The position numbers and the translations under genes were made by a program. A stretch of 51,332 nt of DNA from Hyphomicrobiales bacterium (lineage in GTDB: Bacteria; Pseudomonadota; Alphaproteobacteria; Rhizobiales; Rhizobiaceae): the NCBI GenBank assembly GCA_026400435.1, contig JAPLOZ010000034.1:1-51332 (forward strand), given 5' to 3'. This document shows positions 25,748 through 33,969 of this stretch, piece by piece. Under the pieces are notes generated by a model, which saw only the letters and a list, made by a program, of their open reading frames with translations, made no database searches and was not told the origin of the DNA. The stretch's first letter is position 1, and every line of letters starts with the position of its first letter.

Positions 25748-26722
25748 TTAGTCGCCCCAACCGACTTTTTCAGGTTGCCAGACCGACAGCAGACCGTCAA
25801 GGAACAAGCGTTCGCCGCCAAGTGCTTTGACCAAGGCGGCGCCCTGGTCGGGCAATCCGGCCAAATTGCCGAGAATTGTGGCTGCCGATTGAGACGACAG
25901 GAACCAGCCGCCGCCCTTCGCTTTCCACTCGACGATCTCAAGATCGCCGTCGACGCCCTTTCCGGCCAGCCAGCCGATCGCCTGGTCCTCGCCGCCGAGT
26001 TCGTCAACAAGTTTGTTCTGCAGCGCCTGGCGCCCCGTGAAGACCGATCCGTCGGCGACCGCAAGGACCTCGCTGCGCGTCATCGGCCGGCGCTCGTCGA
26101 CCAGTCCGACGAACCAGTCGTAGCTGTCGAGTATCATCGACCGCAGCATCGCGCGCTCTTCATCGGTCGTCGGATTGAACGGCGACGGCTCGGCCTTCAG
26201 CGGCGAAGACTTCACCTCCTCCAGCTTGACGCCGATTTTTTCCATCAGGCCGGTGACGTCAGGAAACTGAACCAGAACGCCGATCGAGCCGACGATGGAC
26301 GACTGCCGCGCGACGATGTGGTCGGCAGCGCTTGCGATCATGTATCCCGCAGAGGCGGCGAGCGTGCCGACCTGGGCGACGACCGGCTTGTCGGCGGCAA
26401 GTTTGCGCACCGCCTCGAAGATGGCCTCGCCGCCGGCGGTCGTTCCGCCCGGCGAATCGATCGACAGGATGACCCCCTTGACCGCGGCGGACTTGCGGAT
26501 CGTCTCCAGCCGGTCGAGGAGTTCGTCGTCCTCTGTGATGGCGCCGTCGATGCGAACCTTCGCGATGTGGGGCGCTCCCATGCCGGCAAGATTGTCGCGC
26601 ATCGCCCACACCGAGGCCGATACGAGAGCAATCCCAGCAATCAGCAGAGTGGCGACGCGCCAGAAGGTGAGCTTGCGCCGCATGCTGCGTCGGTCGATCA
26701 GGTCGTCGGCGCGCGTCACCAT
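25748..26722 (-). CDS. sppA: Signal peptide peptidase SppA (short form)
   Basis: SppA is a membrane serine protease that digests cleaved signal peptides. The 324-residue protein is the short, single-domain form. A basic N-terminal tail and one membrane segment (about 22-42) anchor it. The active-site dyad is visible: Ser124 in AASAGYMIA and Lys176 in SPLKAEPSP, 52 residues apart as in Bacillus SppA. The SIDSPGGT motif at 87-94 is also conserved. The ATG has an AGGAG site seven bases upstream. It is divergent from lptC, with 223 bases between, and is followed by ihfB and lapA in the order common to rhizobia. Confidence 0.95.
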   Translation of the reverse strand: MVTRADDLIDRRSMRRKLTFWRVATLLIAGIALVSASVWAMRDNLAGMGAPHIAKVRIDGAITEDDELLDRLETIRKSAAVKGVILSIDSPGGTTAGGEAIFEAVRKLAADKPVVAQVGTLAASAGYMIASAADHIVARQSSIVGSIGVLVQFPDVTGLMEKIGVKLEEVKSSPLKAEPSPFNPTTDEERAMLRSMILDSYDWFVGLVDERRPMTRSEVLAVADGSVFTGRQALQNKLVDELGGEDQAIGWLAGKGVDGDLEIVEWKAKGGGWFLSSQSAATILGNLAGLPDQGAALVKALGGERLFLDGLLSVWQPEKVGWGD

Positions 26723-26945
26723 CGGGTTGCTCCTGCGTCTGCGGAAAACAGATGCGTTTTAGTTCAAGGCAGCGGCGCTCGCCACCGCTTTTACGCCTGG
26801 CCCGCGCAAGGGGTCCGACATCGGGGCTGGTCAAACTTCGCAAAATAACCATATTGGGGTGGAAATCGCGTCTTTGTAAAATTTCGTGATCGCCCATTTG
26901 TGTCCGTTTGCGTCGTGCGTAATGGACGAGTGAAAGGCTGGCGCT

Positions 26946-27665
26946 TTGGCGCGTTTCATCGAGCCGACGGACTTCGGGACGGACTTTGCGTCTGCTAACC
27001 CCAACCAGGGTTCGCGGTCTCGCGCCGCTGCCTTTTCGCGCGCCGAAAGACACTCCCGCAGGGTCCGCACCCTCAAGGTGATCCTGCCACTGGCTGCGTT
27101 GGTAATGGCGACCGGTTTTGTCGGCTATTCCTTCATGGCGACGCCGGTGCAGACTGCCGTCAAATCCGAGGATGCGGCCTTCACCGAAGGCAAGCTCGTC
27201 ATGAACAGCCCCAAGCTGGAGGGGTTCACCCGCGATGGACGCCCCTATACGGTGACGGCCACGCGCGCCACCCAGGCTGTCGACAAGCAGGACACCATCG
27301 TGCTTGACGGCATCGACGCAAAGATGCCGGTCGAGAAGGACAATTGGGCCCGGGTCGAGGCAGTTGGCGGCACCTACGACCGCACGGCCAACACGCTGGA
27401 CGTGCAGACCGACATCCTCGTCACGACCACCGACGGCATGGTGGCCAAGCTGAAATCCGCTTTTCTCGACATCAATGGCGGCAGCTTGAAAAGCACCACC
27501 CCTGTCGATATCCAGTCGCATGGCTCGCGGGTGACGGCGGATTCCATGACGGTCCACGACAACGGCAAGCTGGTTGTCTTCGAGACTAAAGTACGCGTTC
27601 ACATCGACCCTGACCGGATGAAGTCCGCGCAGGCCGAAAGGAGAGGCGCCGATGCGTCAAACTAG
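26946..27665 (+). CDS. lptC: LPS export ABC transporter periplasmic protein LptC
   Basis: LptC is the bitopic inner-membrane protein that receives LPS from LptB2FG and hands it to LptA. The protein has about 239 residues: a basic cytoplasmic tail of about 40 residues, one membrane helix (about 43-63, VILPLAALVMATGFVGYSF) and a periplasmic beta-jellyroll with repeated short strands. The start is TTG at 26946, with AAAGG about nine bases upstream; no ATG lies near. Its end overlaps the lptA start by 14 bases. lptA and lptB follow, but lptF and lptG are not in the window. Confidence 0.9.
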   Translation: MARFIEPTDFGTDFASANPNQGSRSRAAAFSRAERHSRRVRTLKVILPLAALVMATGFVGYSFMATPVQTAVKSEDAAFTEGKLVMNSPKLEGFTRDGRPYTVTATRATQAVDKQDTIVLDGIDAKMPVEKDNWARVEAVGGTYDRTANTLDVQTDILVTTTDGMVAKLKSAFLDINGGSLKSTTPVDIQSHGSRVTADSMTVHDNGKLVVFETKVRVHIDPDRMKSAQAERRGADASN

Positions 27666-28209
27666 CAGTGTCGTGGCGGTTTCCCTAGCGACCCTCCTGG
27701 CCGCCTTCGCTGTCGCCTGCGGCGCCGCGGCCGCCGAGGACAAGCCCGAAAGCCGCTTGACCGGCCTGCGCCTCAACGGCAAGGAGCCGATCGAGATTGC
27801 AAGCGACAAGTTGGAGGTCAAGGAAGCCGAGAACGTCGCCATTTTCACCGGCAATGTCACGGTCGAGCAAGGCCCGACCATTCTCAAGTCCGGCCGCATG
27901 ACGGTCCACTACGCCAAGGACGGCGGTTCGGCGGCCACCGGGTCATCGAGCATCGATCGGCTGGAAGTCGACGGCAAGGTGTACGTCAAGTCCGACAACC
28001 AGGTCGCCACCGGCGATCAGGGCATGTTCGACATGAAAACAGAGACGCTCGTCCTTTCCGGCAAAGAAGTGGTGCTGTCCGAAGGTCAGAACGTCCTTGC
28101 CGGCTGCAAGCTCACCGTCCAGATGAAGACCGGGCAGGCAAAGGTCGACCCCTGCCCGCAGGGACGCGTCCAGGTCAAGATCGTCCCCGGATCGTCCAAG
28201 AAGCCATAA
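27652..28209 (+). CDS. lptA: LPS transport periplasmic protein LptA
   Basis: LptA forms the periplasmic bridge that carries LPS to the outer membrane. The 185-residue protein starts with a Sec signal (cleavage near AAAAE at about 28) and continues as an OstA-type jellyroll: [24 protein letters not shown] is the family signature. An odd detail is the AVACGAA stretch, which resembles a lipobox but lies within the hydrophobic core; two later cysteines (AGCKL, DPCPQG) may form a disulfide. The gene overlaps lptC by 14 bases and ends one base into the lptB start, so all three are translated together. Confidence 0.93.
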   Translation: MRQTSSVVAVSLATLLAAFAVACGAAAAEDKPESRLTGLRLNGKEPIEIASDKLEVKEAENVAIFTGNVTVEQGPTILKSGRMTVHYAKDGGSAATGSSSIDRLEVDGKVYVKSDNQVATGDQGMFDMKTETLVLSGKEVVLSEGQNVLAGCKLTVQMKTGQAKVDPCPQGRVQVKIVPGSSKKP

Positions 28210-29021
28210 TGGCCGACAAGCCTTCGCTTCTGTCGCGCGTCTTCAGGCGGAGCGGAACGGGATCACCCGCCGCGACGCGCGGCGGCAACGTCGCGTTCAA
28301 GGGCACCTTGATCGCCAAGGGCCTGACCAAGAGCTACAAGGGAAGGCGCGTCGTCAACGGCGTTTCGATCGGCGTCAGGGCCGGCGAGGCAGTCGGGCTG
28401 CTCGGCCCCAACGGCGCCGGCAAGACGACGTGCTTCTACATGGTGACCGGGCTTGTGCCGGTCGATCAGGGAACGATCGAGATCGACGGCTTCGACGTGA
28501 CGTCGATGCCGATGTACCGCCGCGCCCGGCTCGGAATCGGCTACCTGCCCCAGGAATCCTCGATCTTCCGCGGCCTGACGGTCGAGCAGAACATCCGCGC
28601 CGTGCTTGAGGTTGTCGAGAAGAGCCGCAAGCAGCGGGAACTCGAACTCGACGCACTGCTCGAAGAGTTCCACATTTCGCATCTCAGGAAATCGCCTTCG
28701 CTTGCGCTGTCGGGCGGCGAAAGACGGCGGCTTGAGATCGCGCGCGCCTTGGCAACCCGCCCGAGCTACATGCTGCTTGACGAGCCCTTCGCCGGCATCG
28801 ATCCGATCGCCGTCGCCGATATCCAGCAACTGGTTCGCCACCTGACCGCACGGGGCATCGGCGTGCTGATCACCGACCACAACGTGCGCGAGACCCTCGG
28901 GCTGATCGATCGAGCCTATATCATCCACGCCGGCGAGGTGCTGACGCACGGCCAGGCCGATGACATCGTCGCCAATCCCGATGTACGCAGGCTCTACCTC
29001 GGCGAGGGCTTCACGCTCTGA
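28209..29021 (+). CDS. lptB: LPS export ABC transporter ATP-binding protein LptB
   Basis: LptB powers LPS extraction from the inner membrane as a dimer with LptFG. The 270-residue protein has Walker A GPNGAGKT (66-73), the Q-loop GYLPQE, the signature [14 protein letters not shown] (167-180), Walker B MLLDEP with catalytic Glu192, and switch His224 in ITDHNVRET. The DHNV motif distinguishes LptB from other ABC proteins. It has about 30 extra residues at the N-terminus compared with E. coli LptB, as is usual in rhizobia. The ATG overlaps the lptA stop by one base (TAATG). Confidence 0.97.
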   Translation: MADKPSLLSRVFRRSGTGSPAATRGGNVAFKGTLIAKGLTKSYKGRRVVNGVSIGVRAGEAVGLLGPNGAGKTTCFYMVTGLVPVDQGTIEIDGFDVTSMPMYRRARLGIGYLPQESSIFRGLTVEQNIRAVLEVVEKSRKQRELELDALLEEFHISHLRKSPSLALSGGERRRLEIARALATRPSYMLLDEPFAGIDPIAVADIQQLVRHLTARGIGVLITDHNVRETLGLIDRAYIIHAGEVLTHGQADDIVANPDVRRLYLGEGFTL

Positions 29022-29062
29022 CGGGCGGGTAACACTCCGGTAAACGATTGGCTGGTAAGCCT

Positions 29063-29086
29063 GCTTTTGGCTTGACAAGCAAAAGC
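29063..29086 (+). repeat. Inverted repeat over the rpoN -35 region
   Basis: GCTTTTG (29063-29069) and CAAAAGC (29080-29086) pair perfectly, and inside them CTT (29071-29073) pairs with AAG (29077-29079) around a GAC loop, leaving only one base unpaired. The repeat covers the TTGAC that would be the -35 box of rpoN. It follows the lptB stop by 41 bases but has no T-run, so it is not a good terminator. Confidence 0.6.
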
Positions 29087-29100
29087 CGGGCCAGTTTTCT
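29071..29100 (+). promoter_or_regulatory. Candidate sigma-70-type promoter of rpoN
   Basis: CTTGAC (29071-29076) matches the rhizobial -35 consensus exactly. TTTTCT at 29095-29100, 18 bases on, is a weak -10. The predicted start of transcription lies about 55 bases before the rpoN ATG. Confidence 0.4.
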
Positions 29101-29162
29101 AGTGCGGTGGGAAATACCCGCCGCTGGTTTGCGGCGAGAGTAAGCGGGGCATTGAGTTCCAG

Positions 29163-30689
29163 ATGGCGCTGGCGGCCAAACTTCAGCTCAGGCAGTCACA
29201 ATCGCTTGTGATGACGCCACAGCTGATGCAGTCGATCAAACTGCTGCAGTTTACGCACGTGGAACTCGAGCGTTTCGTCGACGAAGAAATCGAACGCAAC
29301 CCGCTGCTCGACCGCGCCGAGCCCCGCGACGACGCCATCGCGGACCAGTTGCAGAAGCAGGAAGGGCTGGCCGAAGCGGCAGCCGGCGAGGACTGGTTCG
29401 AGCAGCCGGCCTGGACATCCGAGGCGATGTCGGAAAAGCTAGACACGTCGCTCGAGAACGTCTTTCCCGACGATCCCGGCACGACGGAGCGGCTCGGCCC
29501 CAATCTCACTGCGCAATGGAAATCGGCAGGCGGCGGCGGATCGCAGTCGGGCTCGGGCGAAGCCTTCGAAATAGATGACATGGCGGCGGCCGCCCTGTCG
29601 CTGCGCGACCATCTGGGCGAGCAGATTGCCTTTGCGTTTTCCGGCGGCGCGCAAGGTTTGATCGCGCGCGAACTGACCGAAAACCTCGACGATGACGGTT
29701 ACCTGCGCGCCGATATCGGCGAAATCGCCGCGCGGCTCGGCGCAACTCCGTCCGACATCGCGGCCGTGCTCAAGGTTTGCCAGACGTTCGAGCCGGTCGG
29801 ACTTTTCGCGCGTGACCTCGCCGAATGTCTGTCTCTGCAACTGCGTCATCGCGACAGGTTGGACCCGGCAATGGCGCTGCTGCTGGCAAACCTGGACCTC
29901 GTGGCGCGGCGCGATTTCGTATCGCTCAGGCGCATATGCGGCGTCGACGATGAAGACATTCTGGACATGATGGCGGAGATTCGCAGGCTCGATCCCCGGC
30001 CTGGTACGCGTTTCATCGGCGGCGCGATGGATGCGATCGTGGCCGATGTCGAGGTTCGCGCGGCCGGCGACGGAAGCTGGACGGTCGAGCTCAACCCGGA
30101 AACCTTGCCGCGCGTTCTCGTCGACCAGATCTACTTTACCCATGTCATGACGCGGACGCCGGACCAGGCCGGCAAGGACTTTCTTGCCGAGTGCCTGCAG
30201 AACGCGAACTGGCTGACACGCAGCCTCGATCAGCGCGCCCGGACAATCCTCAAGGTCGCCTCCGAAATTGTGCGCCAGCAGGACGCTTTCCTCGCCCATG
30301 GCGTGCGGCACCTCAGGCCCCTCAACCTGCGCACCGTCGCCGATGCCATAGGCATGCACGAATCGACCGTTAGCCGCGTCACCGCAAACAAGTACATGCT
30401 CACTCCACGCGGCGTGTTCGAACTGCGCTACTTCTTCACGGCTTCGATCGCTTCCGCCGGCGGCGGCGAGGCGCATTCTTCCGAGGCGGTGCGCCACCGC
30501 ATCCGCGAGATGGTCGACGGAGAGAAACCGGCGGATGTCCTTTCGGATGACGCAATTGTGGATATGCTGAGGAAAAGCGGCGTCGACATCGCGCGGCGCA
30601 CGGTTGCCAAGTACCGGGAAGGTATGAACATTCCTTCGTCGGTCCAGCGCCGGCGCGAGAAACGCGCGCTGGCAACCGCAGGGCGCTGA
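29163..30689 (+). CDS. rpoN: RNA polymerase sigma-54 factor RpoN
   Basis: RpoN directs polymerase to -24/-12 promoters of nitrogen, dicarboxylate and motility genes, with AAA+ activators. The 508-residue protein has the three expected regions. The glutamine- and leucine-rich activator region (1-50) includes MTPQLMQSIKLLQ. An acidic linker at about 50-140 precedes the core-binding domain (about 140-330), and the DNA-binding domain includes TVADAIGMHESTVSRVTANKY and the RpoN box ARRTVAKYRE at about 477-486. It sits between lptB and hpf in the order conserved in rhizobia. An inverted repeat overlaps its likely promoter. Confidence 0.98.
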   Translation: MALAAKLQLRQSQSLVMTPQLMQSIKLLQFTHVELERFVDEEIERNPLLDRAEPRDDAIADQLQKQEGLAEAAAGEDWFEQPAWTSEAMSEKLDTSLENVFPDDPGTTERLGPNLTAQWKSAGGGGSQSGSGEAFEIDDMAAAALSLRDHLGEQIAFAFSGGAQGLIARELTENLDDDGYLRADIGEIAARLGATPSDIAAVLKVCQTFEPVGLFARDLAECLSLQLRHRDRLDPAMALLLANLDLVARRDFVSLRRICGVDDEDILDMMAEIRRLDPRPGTRFIGGAMDAIVADVEVRAAGDGSWTVELNPETLPRVLVDQIYFTHVMTRTPDQAGKDFLAECLQNANWLTRSLDQRARTILKVASEIVRQQDAFLAHGVRHLRPLNLRTVADAIGMHESTVSRVTANKYMLTPRGVFELRYFFTASIASAGGGEAHSSEAVRHRIREMVDGEKPADVLSDDAIVDMLRKSGVDIARRTVAKYREGMNIPSSVQRRREKRALATAGR

Positions 30690-30721
30690 AGGCGTTCGCG
30701 CCGCGCGGTCACGCCGCCTTC
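30688..30721 (+). terminator. Possible hairpin terminator after rpoN
   Basis: GAAGGCG (30688-30694) and CGCCTTC (30715-30721) form a seven-base-pair stem around a 20-base GC-rich loop that can fold further. It overlaps the rpoN stop codon and is followed by ATTG rather than a T-run, so termination would be weak. Confidence 0.3.
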
Positions 30722-30750
30722 ATTGACAATCTGTAGTGAAGTGACTAGAA
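30722..30750 (+). promoter_or_regulatory. Candidate promoter of hpf-ptsN
   Basis: ATTGAC (30722-30727), 17 bases, then CTAGAA (30745-30750) fits the rhizobial CTTGAC-N17-CTATAT pattern well. Transcripts would start near 30757 and carry a leader of about 175 bases, which begins with the hairpin CGCCC-N7-GGGCG at 30756-30772. Confidence 0.45.
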
Positions 30751-30931
30751 GCCCGCGCCCATGGAACGGGCGTCGATCCTACCCGTTTGAGTACCGTCTG
30801 GAGACGGCTTGTGATCAACCGGAAAGTTCGGACTGTAAATCGGCCCTGAAGCCGCTGCGAAGCTTGTGCCTGTCGTGCAGGGGTATAAACTCCGGGGCAC
30901 CAGAGTCTGAACAGGGAAGGTCTATGAAGAG

Positions 30932-31507
30932 ATGAGCCTGCGGATTTCGGGAAAACACATGGAGATCGGGGATTCCTTCCGGTCGCGCATCGAAGGCCGG
31001 ATTGGCGAGACGGTAGCCAAATATTTCGACGGCGGCTTCTCGGGCCATGTGACGGTCGAAAAGTCCGGCCCCCGGTTTTCCGCCGACTGCGTCATCTTCC
31101 TGGACACGGGCATGGGACTGCAGGCGACCGGCCAGGCTTATGACCCGCAGGCCGCGTTCGAGACGGCTTCGGACCGCATCGAGAAGCGGATGCGTCGCTA
31201 CAAGCGCAAGCTGCGTTCGTACGATAGCACTCCCCCCAGCTTCGACCAGGATATTGCATATCGTGTGATGGCCCCGGCAGCCGAGGAAGTGGACGAGGTT
31301 CCCGAGGACTATGCGCCCGCCATCGTCGCCGAATCCACCGTTTCGCTGAAGACCATGTCGGTTGCCCGCGCGATCGTCGAACTCGACGTGAAGGACAGTC
31401 CGGTCTTCGTATTCCGCAATGCTGGAAACGACCAGGTCAACATCGTCTATCGCCGTGCTGACGGGAATATCGGCTGGATCGACCCGTCCACACCAATGAG
31501 TGCCTAG
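30932..31507 (+). CDS. hpf: Ribosome hibernation-promoting factor, long form
   Basis: HPF binds the decoding centre of idle ribosomes and, in its long form, joins them into 100S dimers in stationary phase. The 191-residue protein has both domains of the long type. The N-terminal RaiA-like domain spans 1-105, with MSLRISGKHMEIGDSFRSRI and the basic EKRMRRYKRKLRS helix. The C-terminal dimerisation domain spans about 130-185, with KTMSVARAIVELDVKDSPVFVFRN and VNIVYRRADGNIGWI. Its place between rpoN and ptsN is conserved in many proteobacteria and suggests stringent or nitrogen-linked control. Confidence 0.96.
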   Translation: MSLRISGKHMEIGDSFRSRIEGRIGETVAKYFDGGFSGHVTVEKSGPRFSADCVIFLDTGMGLQATGQAYDPQAAFETASDRIEKRMRRYKRKLRSYDSTPPSFDQDIAYRVMAPAAEEVDEVPEDYAPAIVAESTVSLKTMSVARAIVELDVKDSPVFVFRNAGNDQVNIVYRRADGNIGWIDPSTPMSA

Positions 31508-31567
31508 AGCAAACGCATCGCCGGTGCGTAGCCCTAGCGGGGCCGGCGGAGCACAAGGATTTAGTGA

Positions 31568-32032
31568 ATGGATCTCAGCGATCTCGTCGATGTCCCGGCC
31601 ATCATGCCGGGGCTCAAGGCCAATTCGAAGAAGCAGCTTCTCCAGCTGCTCGCCGAGCGGGCCGCGACCCTGACCGGCATACCGGAGCGGGAGATTTTCG
31701 ACACCGTCCTGCAGCGCGAGCGCCTTGGTTCGACCGGCGTCGGGAATGGCATCGCGATCCCGCATGGCAAGCTTGCCGGCGTGAAGCGGATTACCGGCGT
31801 GTTCGGCCGGCTCGATACTCCCGTCGATTTCGAGGCGCTCGACGACCAGCCGGTCGATCTTGTGTTCCTGCTCTTGGCGCCGGAAGGCGCCGGGGCCGAT
31901 CATCTCAAGGCGCTGTCGCGTATCGCCCGCGTGCTGCGTGATGGAGAGACCGTGGCGAAAGTGCGCGGCACCCGCGATGCGGCCGCGATCCACGCACTGT
32001 TGTCGGACACCCAGGGTTCGAAGGCTGCCTGA
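31568..32032 (+). CDS. ptsN: Nitrogen PTS EIIA component PtsN
   Basis: PtsN is the terminal phospho-acceptor of the nitrogen phosphotransferase system (PtsP-PtsO-PtsN), which links nitrogen and carbon state to potassium uptake and other functions. The 154-residue protein has the EIIA-fructose/mannitol fold, with the phosphorylated histidine at His66 in NGIAIPHGKL and the DDQPVDLVFLLLAPE and HLKALSRIARVLRD motifs. It lies 60 bases after hpf and is closed by a strong terminator, so rpoN-hpf-ptsN form the end of a transcription unit. No sugar-specific EIIB or EIIC is nearby. Confidence 0.97.
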   Translation: MDLSDLVDVPAIMPGLKANSKKQLLQLLAERAATLTGIPEREIFDTVLQRERLGSTGVGNGIAIPHGKLAGVKRITGVFGRLDTPVDFEALDDQPVDLVFLLLAPEGAGADHLKALSRIARVLRDGETVAKVRGTRDAAAIHALLSDTQGSKAA

Positions 32033-32065
32033 CCGCCGGGCCATCGGCACCGCCAGGCTAGCGCG

Positions 32066-32089
32066 AGGGCGGCGCGATGCCGCCCTTTT
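32066..32089 (+). terminator. Intrinsic terminator after ptsN
   Basis: GGGCGGC (32067-32073), loop GCGAT and GCCGCCC (32079-32085) make a seven-base-pair GC stem, extended by an A-T pair and followed directly by four T residues (32086-32089). It lies 33 bases after the ptsN stop and is the clearest intrinsic terminator of the window. The T-run is only on the plus strand. Confidence 0.82.
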
Positions 32090-32107
32090 CAATTCAGTGA
32101 AGGCTTT

Positions 32108-32362
32108 TCAGTGGATGCTTACAGGAACGAGGTCGTTCTCGAACGCGCCGGCGATCGCGCGGTCGCGTGCGTCGGAGATCAGGATCGGCTGCCCGTTGGC
32201 GGCAAACAGCGCCCAGAGCCGCGCGGCAGGCTCGATATGCGGCAGCCCGGGAAACTTTCCGTTCAACTCTTCGCCGCCCATCTCCCTGAGATAGGCCATC
32301 GTGCCTTCGCCAAGATGGGCGAGATCGTTTTCGCTGTAGTTGGTTTCATCGTTTCTGGTCAT
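32108..32362 (-). CDS. DUF1150 family protein
   Basis: This 84-residue protein is of the DUF1150 (BQ00720-like) family found in alphaproteobacteria and usually encoded next to a small heat-shock protein, as here. It has no membrane segment. The conserved parts are LAHLGEGTMAYLREM and LWALFAANGQPILISD with a run of acidic and Ala residues at the end. Function is unknown. The start at 32362 is chosen because family members begin near MTRNDE and the longer frame has an unlikely composition. It lies 96 bases after hsp20 and probably shares its heat-shock promoter, making it a candidate partner of that chaperone. Confidence 0.85.
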   Translation of the reverse strand: MTRNDETNYSENDLAHLGEGTMAYLREMGGEELNGKFPGLPHIEPAARLWALFAANGQPILISDARDRAIAGAFENDLVPVSIH

Positions 32363-32458
32363 GCGAGCCTCCTGCGCGCGGGGCGTCCCTTCGGACCAAC
32401 CCGCCATAGAGCCAATGGTTCCGGCTCATCGCCGGGGTGGATTCGGTCAGGATCGGGA

Positions 32459-32884
32459 TCAGTCTTTCACCGAAATGTTTATTTTCCGTACCAGGCGGTC
32501 GGGTTCAGGACGGTCGAGGTCGATCGACAGCAGGCCGTTCTTGAGGTCGGCCGCCTTGACCTGCATGCCGTCGGCGAGCACGAAGCAGCGCTGGAACTGT
32601 CTCGCTGCGATGCCGCGATGCAGGAATTCCCGCTCCGTTTCCTCGGCCTGGCGGCCGCGCACCACGAGCTGGTTTTCCTCGATGGTCACCTCAAGATCGC
32701 TCTGCGAGAAACCCGCCACCGCGAGGGTAATCCTCAACCGCTCGGCCGCGCTGTCGGGGCCGCGAAGACGCTCGATGTTGTAGGGTGGGTAGGAATCGCC
32801 TGTCTTGGCAAGACGCTCCAGCGTCTTTTCCATGCTGTCGAACCCAAGCAGCAACGGGCTCGAAAATGGCGTCATTCTGCTCAT
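32459..32884 (-). CDS. hsp20: Small heat-shock protein, Hsp20/IbpA family
   Basis: This 141-residue alpha-crystallin-type chaperone holds unfolding proteins for refolding by DnaK. The alpha-crystallin domain (about 35-125) begins PPYNIERL and includes the strands LRITLAVAGFSQSDLEVTIEENQLVVRG and the conserved FLHRGIAARQFQRCFVLAD segment, followed by GLLSIDL. A short C-terminal extension KINISVKD carries the IxI motif needed for oligomers. The ATG has an AGGA site nine bases upstream, inside a candidate ROSE element, and a sigma-32 promoter lies further upstream. DUF1150 follows on the same strand. Confidence 0.96.
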   Translation of the reverse strand: MSRMTPFSSPLLLGFDSMEKTLERLAKTGDSYPPYNIERLRGPDSAAERLRITLAVAGFSQSDLEVTIEENQLVVRGRQAEETEREFLHRGIAARQFQRCFVLADGMQVKAADLKNGLLSIDLDRPEPDRLVRKINISVKD

Positions 32885-32945
32885 GTAACCGTGTCCTCTG
32901 CGAGCGACATAAAGGGGAAAAACCCGAATGGCATCTTTCCCACGG
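32885..32945 (-). promoter_or_regulatory. Candidate ROSE-type RNA thermometer in the hsp20 leader
   Basis: Read on the minus strand, the leader from the predicted start near 32945 to the ATG is about 60 bases. It holds TCGCT (plus positions 32903-32907), which fits the conserved UYGCU box of ROSE elements, five bases before the AGGA of the ribosome-binding site (32894-32897), so the two can pair. Upstream, GGGAAA and TTTCCC can form a second helix. Location before hsp20 in a rhizobium supports the idea. The leader is shorter than classical ROSE RNAs. Confidence 0.45.
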
Positions 32946-32951
32946 CTGCTG

Positions 32952-32980
32952 ATATGGTCCGCGCCGCCAATGAGTTCAAG
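32952..32980 (-). promoter_or_regulatory. Sigma-32 (RpoH) promoter of hsp20-DUF1150
   Basis: On the minus strand, CTTGAA (plus 32980-32975), exactly 17 bases, then CCATAT (plus 32957-32952) is a full match to the rhizobial RpoH consensus. It overlaps the upstream region of the divergent nucleoside hydrolase gene, 48 bases before its start. Confidence 0.7.
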
Positions 32981-33027
32981 TGTTTGAACGCCACCACACA
33001 TTCAATGACGACCCCGAAGGAATTGAA

Positions 33028-33969
33028 ATGCCCGACAGCATGAAAATCATCATCGACACGGACCCCGGCCAGGACGACGCGGTGGCTATCCTGCTGGCTT
33101 TTGCGAGCCCGGAGATCGAGGTGCTGGGCATTACGGTCGTGGCGGGCAACGTGCCACTTTCGCTGACCGAAAAGAACGCGCGCAAGATCTGCGAACTTGC
33201 CGGCCGGCCGCAGGCAAGGGTGTTCGCCGGCGCATCCCATCCGCTGGTCCGCCAACTGGTGACCGCCGAGGACGTACACGGCAAGACCGGGTTGAACGGG
33301 CCCGACCTGCCCGAACCGAAAATGCCCCTGCAGAAGCAGCATGCCGCCGACTTCATCGTCGAGACGTTGATGCGCGAGGCAAGCGGCACGGTGACCCTCT
33401 GTCCGCTTGGCCCACTGACCAACATCGCGATGGCGCTCGCGCGCGAGCCGAAGATCGCGCGACGCATCAAGCAGATCGTTCTGATGGGAGGCGGTTTCTT
33501 CGAAGGCGGAAACGTCACTCCGGCCGCCGAGTTCAACATATATGTCGACCCGCATGCTGCAGACATCGTGCTCAAGGCGGGAATACCCGTCGTCATGATT
33601 CCGCTGGATTGCACCCACCAGGCGTTGACAACGGCTACTCGCGTGGCGGCTTTCCGCAAACTTGGAACCGGACCGGGCATCGCGGTCGCCGAGATGCTCG
33701 AATTCTTCGAGCGCTTCGACGAAAAGAAGTACGGCACCGATGGCGGCCCGCTGCACGACCCCTGCGTCATCGCCTACCTGCTCAAGCCGGAACTTTTCTC
33801 CGGCCGTCACATCAACGTCTCGGTCGAGATCGCGTCCGACCTGACGATGGGAATGACAGTCGCCGACTGGTGGGGTGTCACCAAGCGGCCGAAAAACGTC
33901 ACTTACATCCGCGACGTCGACCACGAAGCCTTCTATCGATTGCTCGTCGAACGGATAGGTACGCTTTAG
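33028..33969 (+). CDS. Inosine-uridine-type nucleoside hydrolase
   Basis: This 313-residue enzyme cleaves ribonucleosides to base and ribose for salvage. The calcium-binding DTDPGQDD cluster at residues 10-17 is the family hallmark. Further conserved parts are GNVPL, HGKTGLNG, VTLCPLGPLTNIA, LMGGGFFEGGN, AEFNIYVDPHAA and, near the end, GGPLHDPCVIAYLL, which bring the ribose-binding Asn/Glu and Asp/His ligands. Substrate preference is not set by sequence; the purine/pyrimidine type is likely. A GAAGG site lies about eight bases before ATG 33028. The frame is open further upstream to 32980, but there is no signal peptide to support export. The gene stands alone. Confidence 0.94.
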   Translation: MPDSMKIIIDTDPGQDDAVAILLAFASPEIEVLGITVVAGNVPLSLTEKNARKICELAGRPQARVFAGASHPLVRQLVTAEDVHGKTGLNGPDLPEPKMPLQKQHAADFIVETLMREASGTVTLCPLGPLTNIAMALAREPKIARRIKQIVLMGGGFFEGGNVTPAAEFNIYVDPHAADIVLKAGIPVVMIPLDCTHQALTTATRVAAFRKLGTGPGIAVAEMLEFFERFDEKKYGTDGGPLHDPCVIAYLLKPELFSGRHINVSVEIASDLTMGMTVADWWGVTKRPKNVTYIRDVDHEAFYRLLVERIGTL

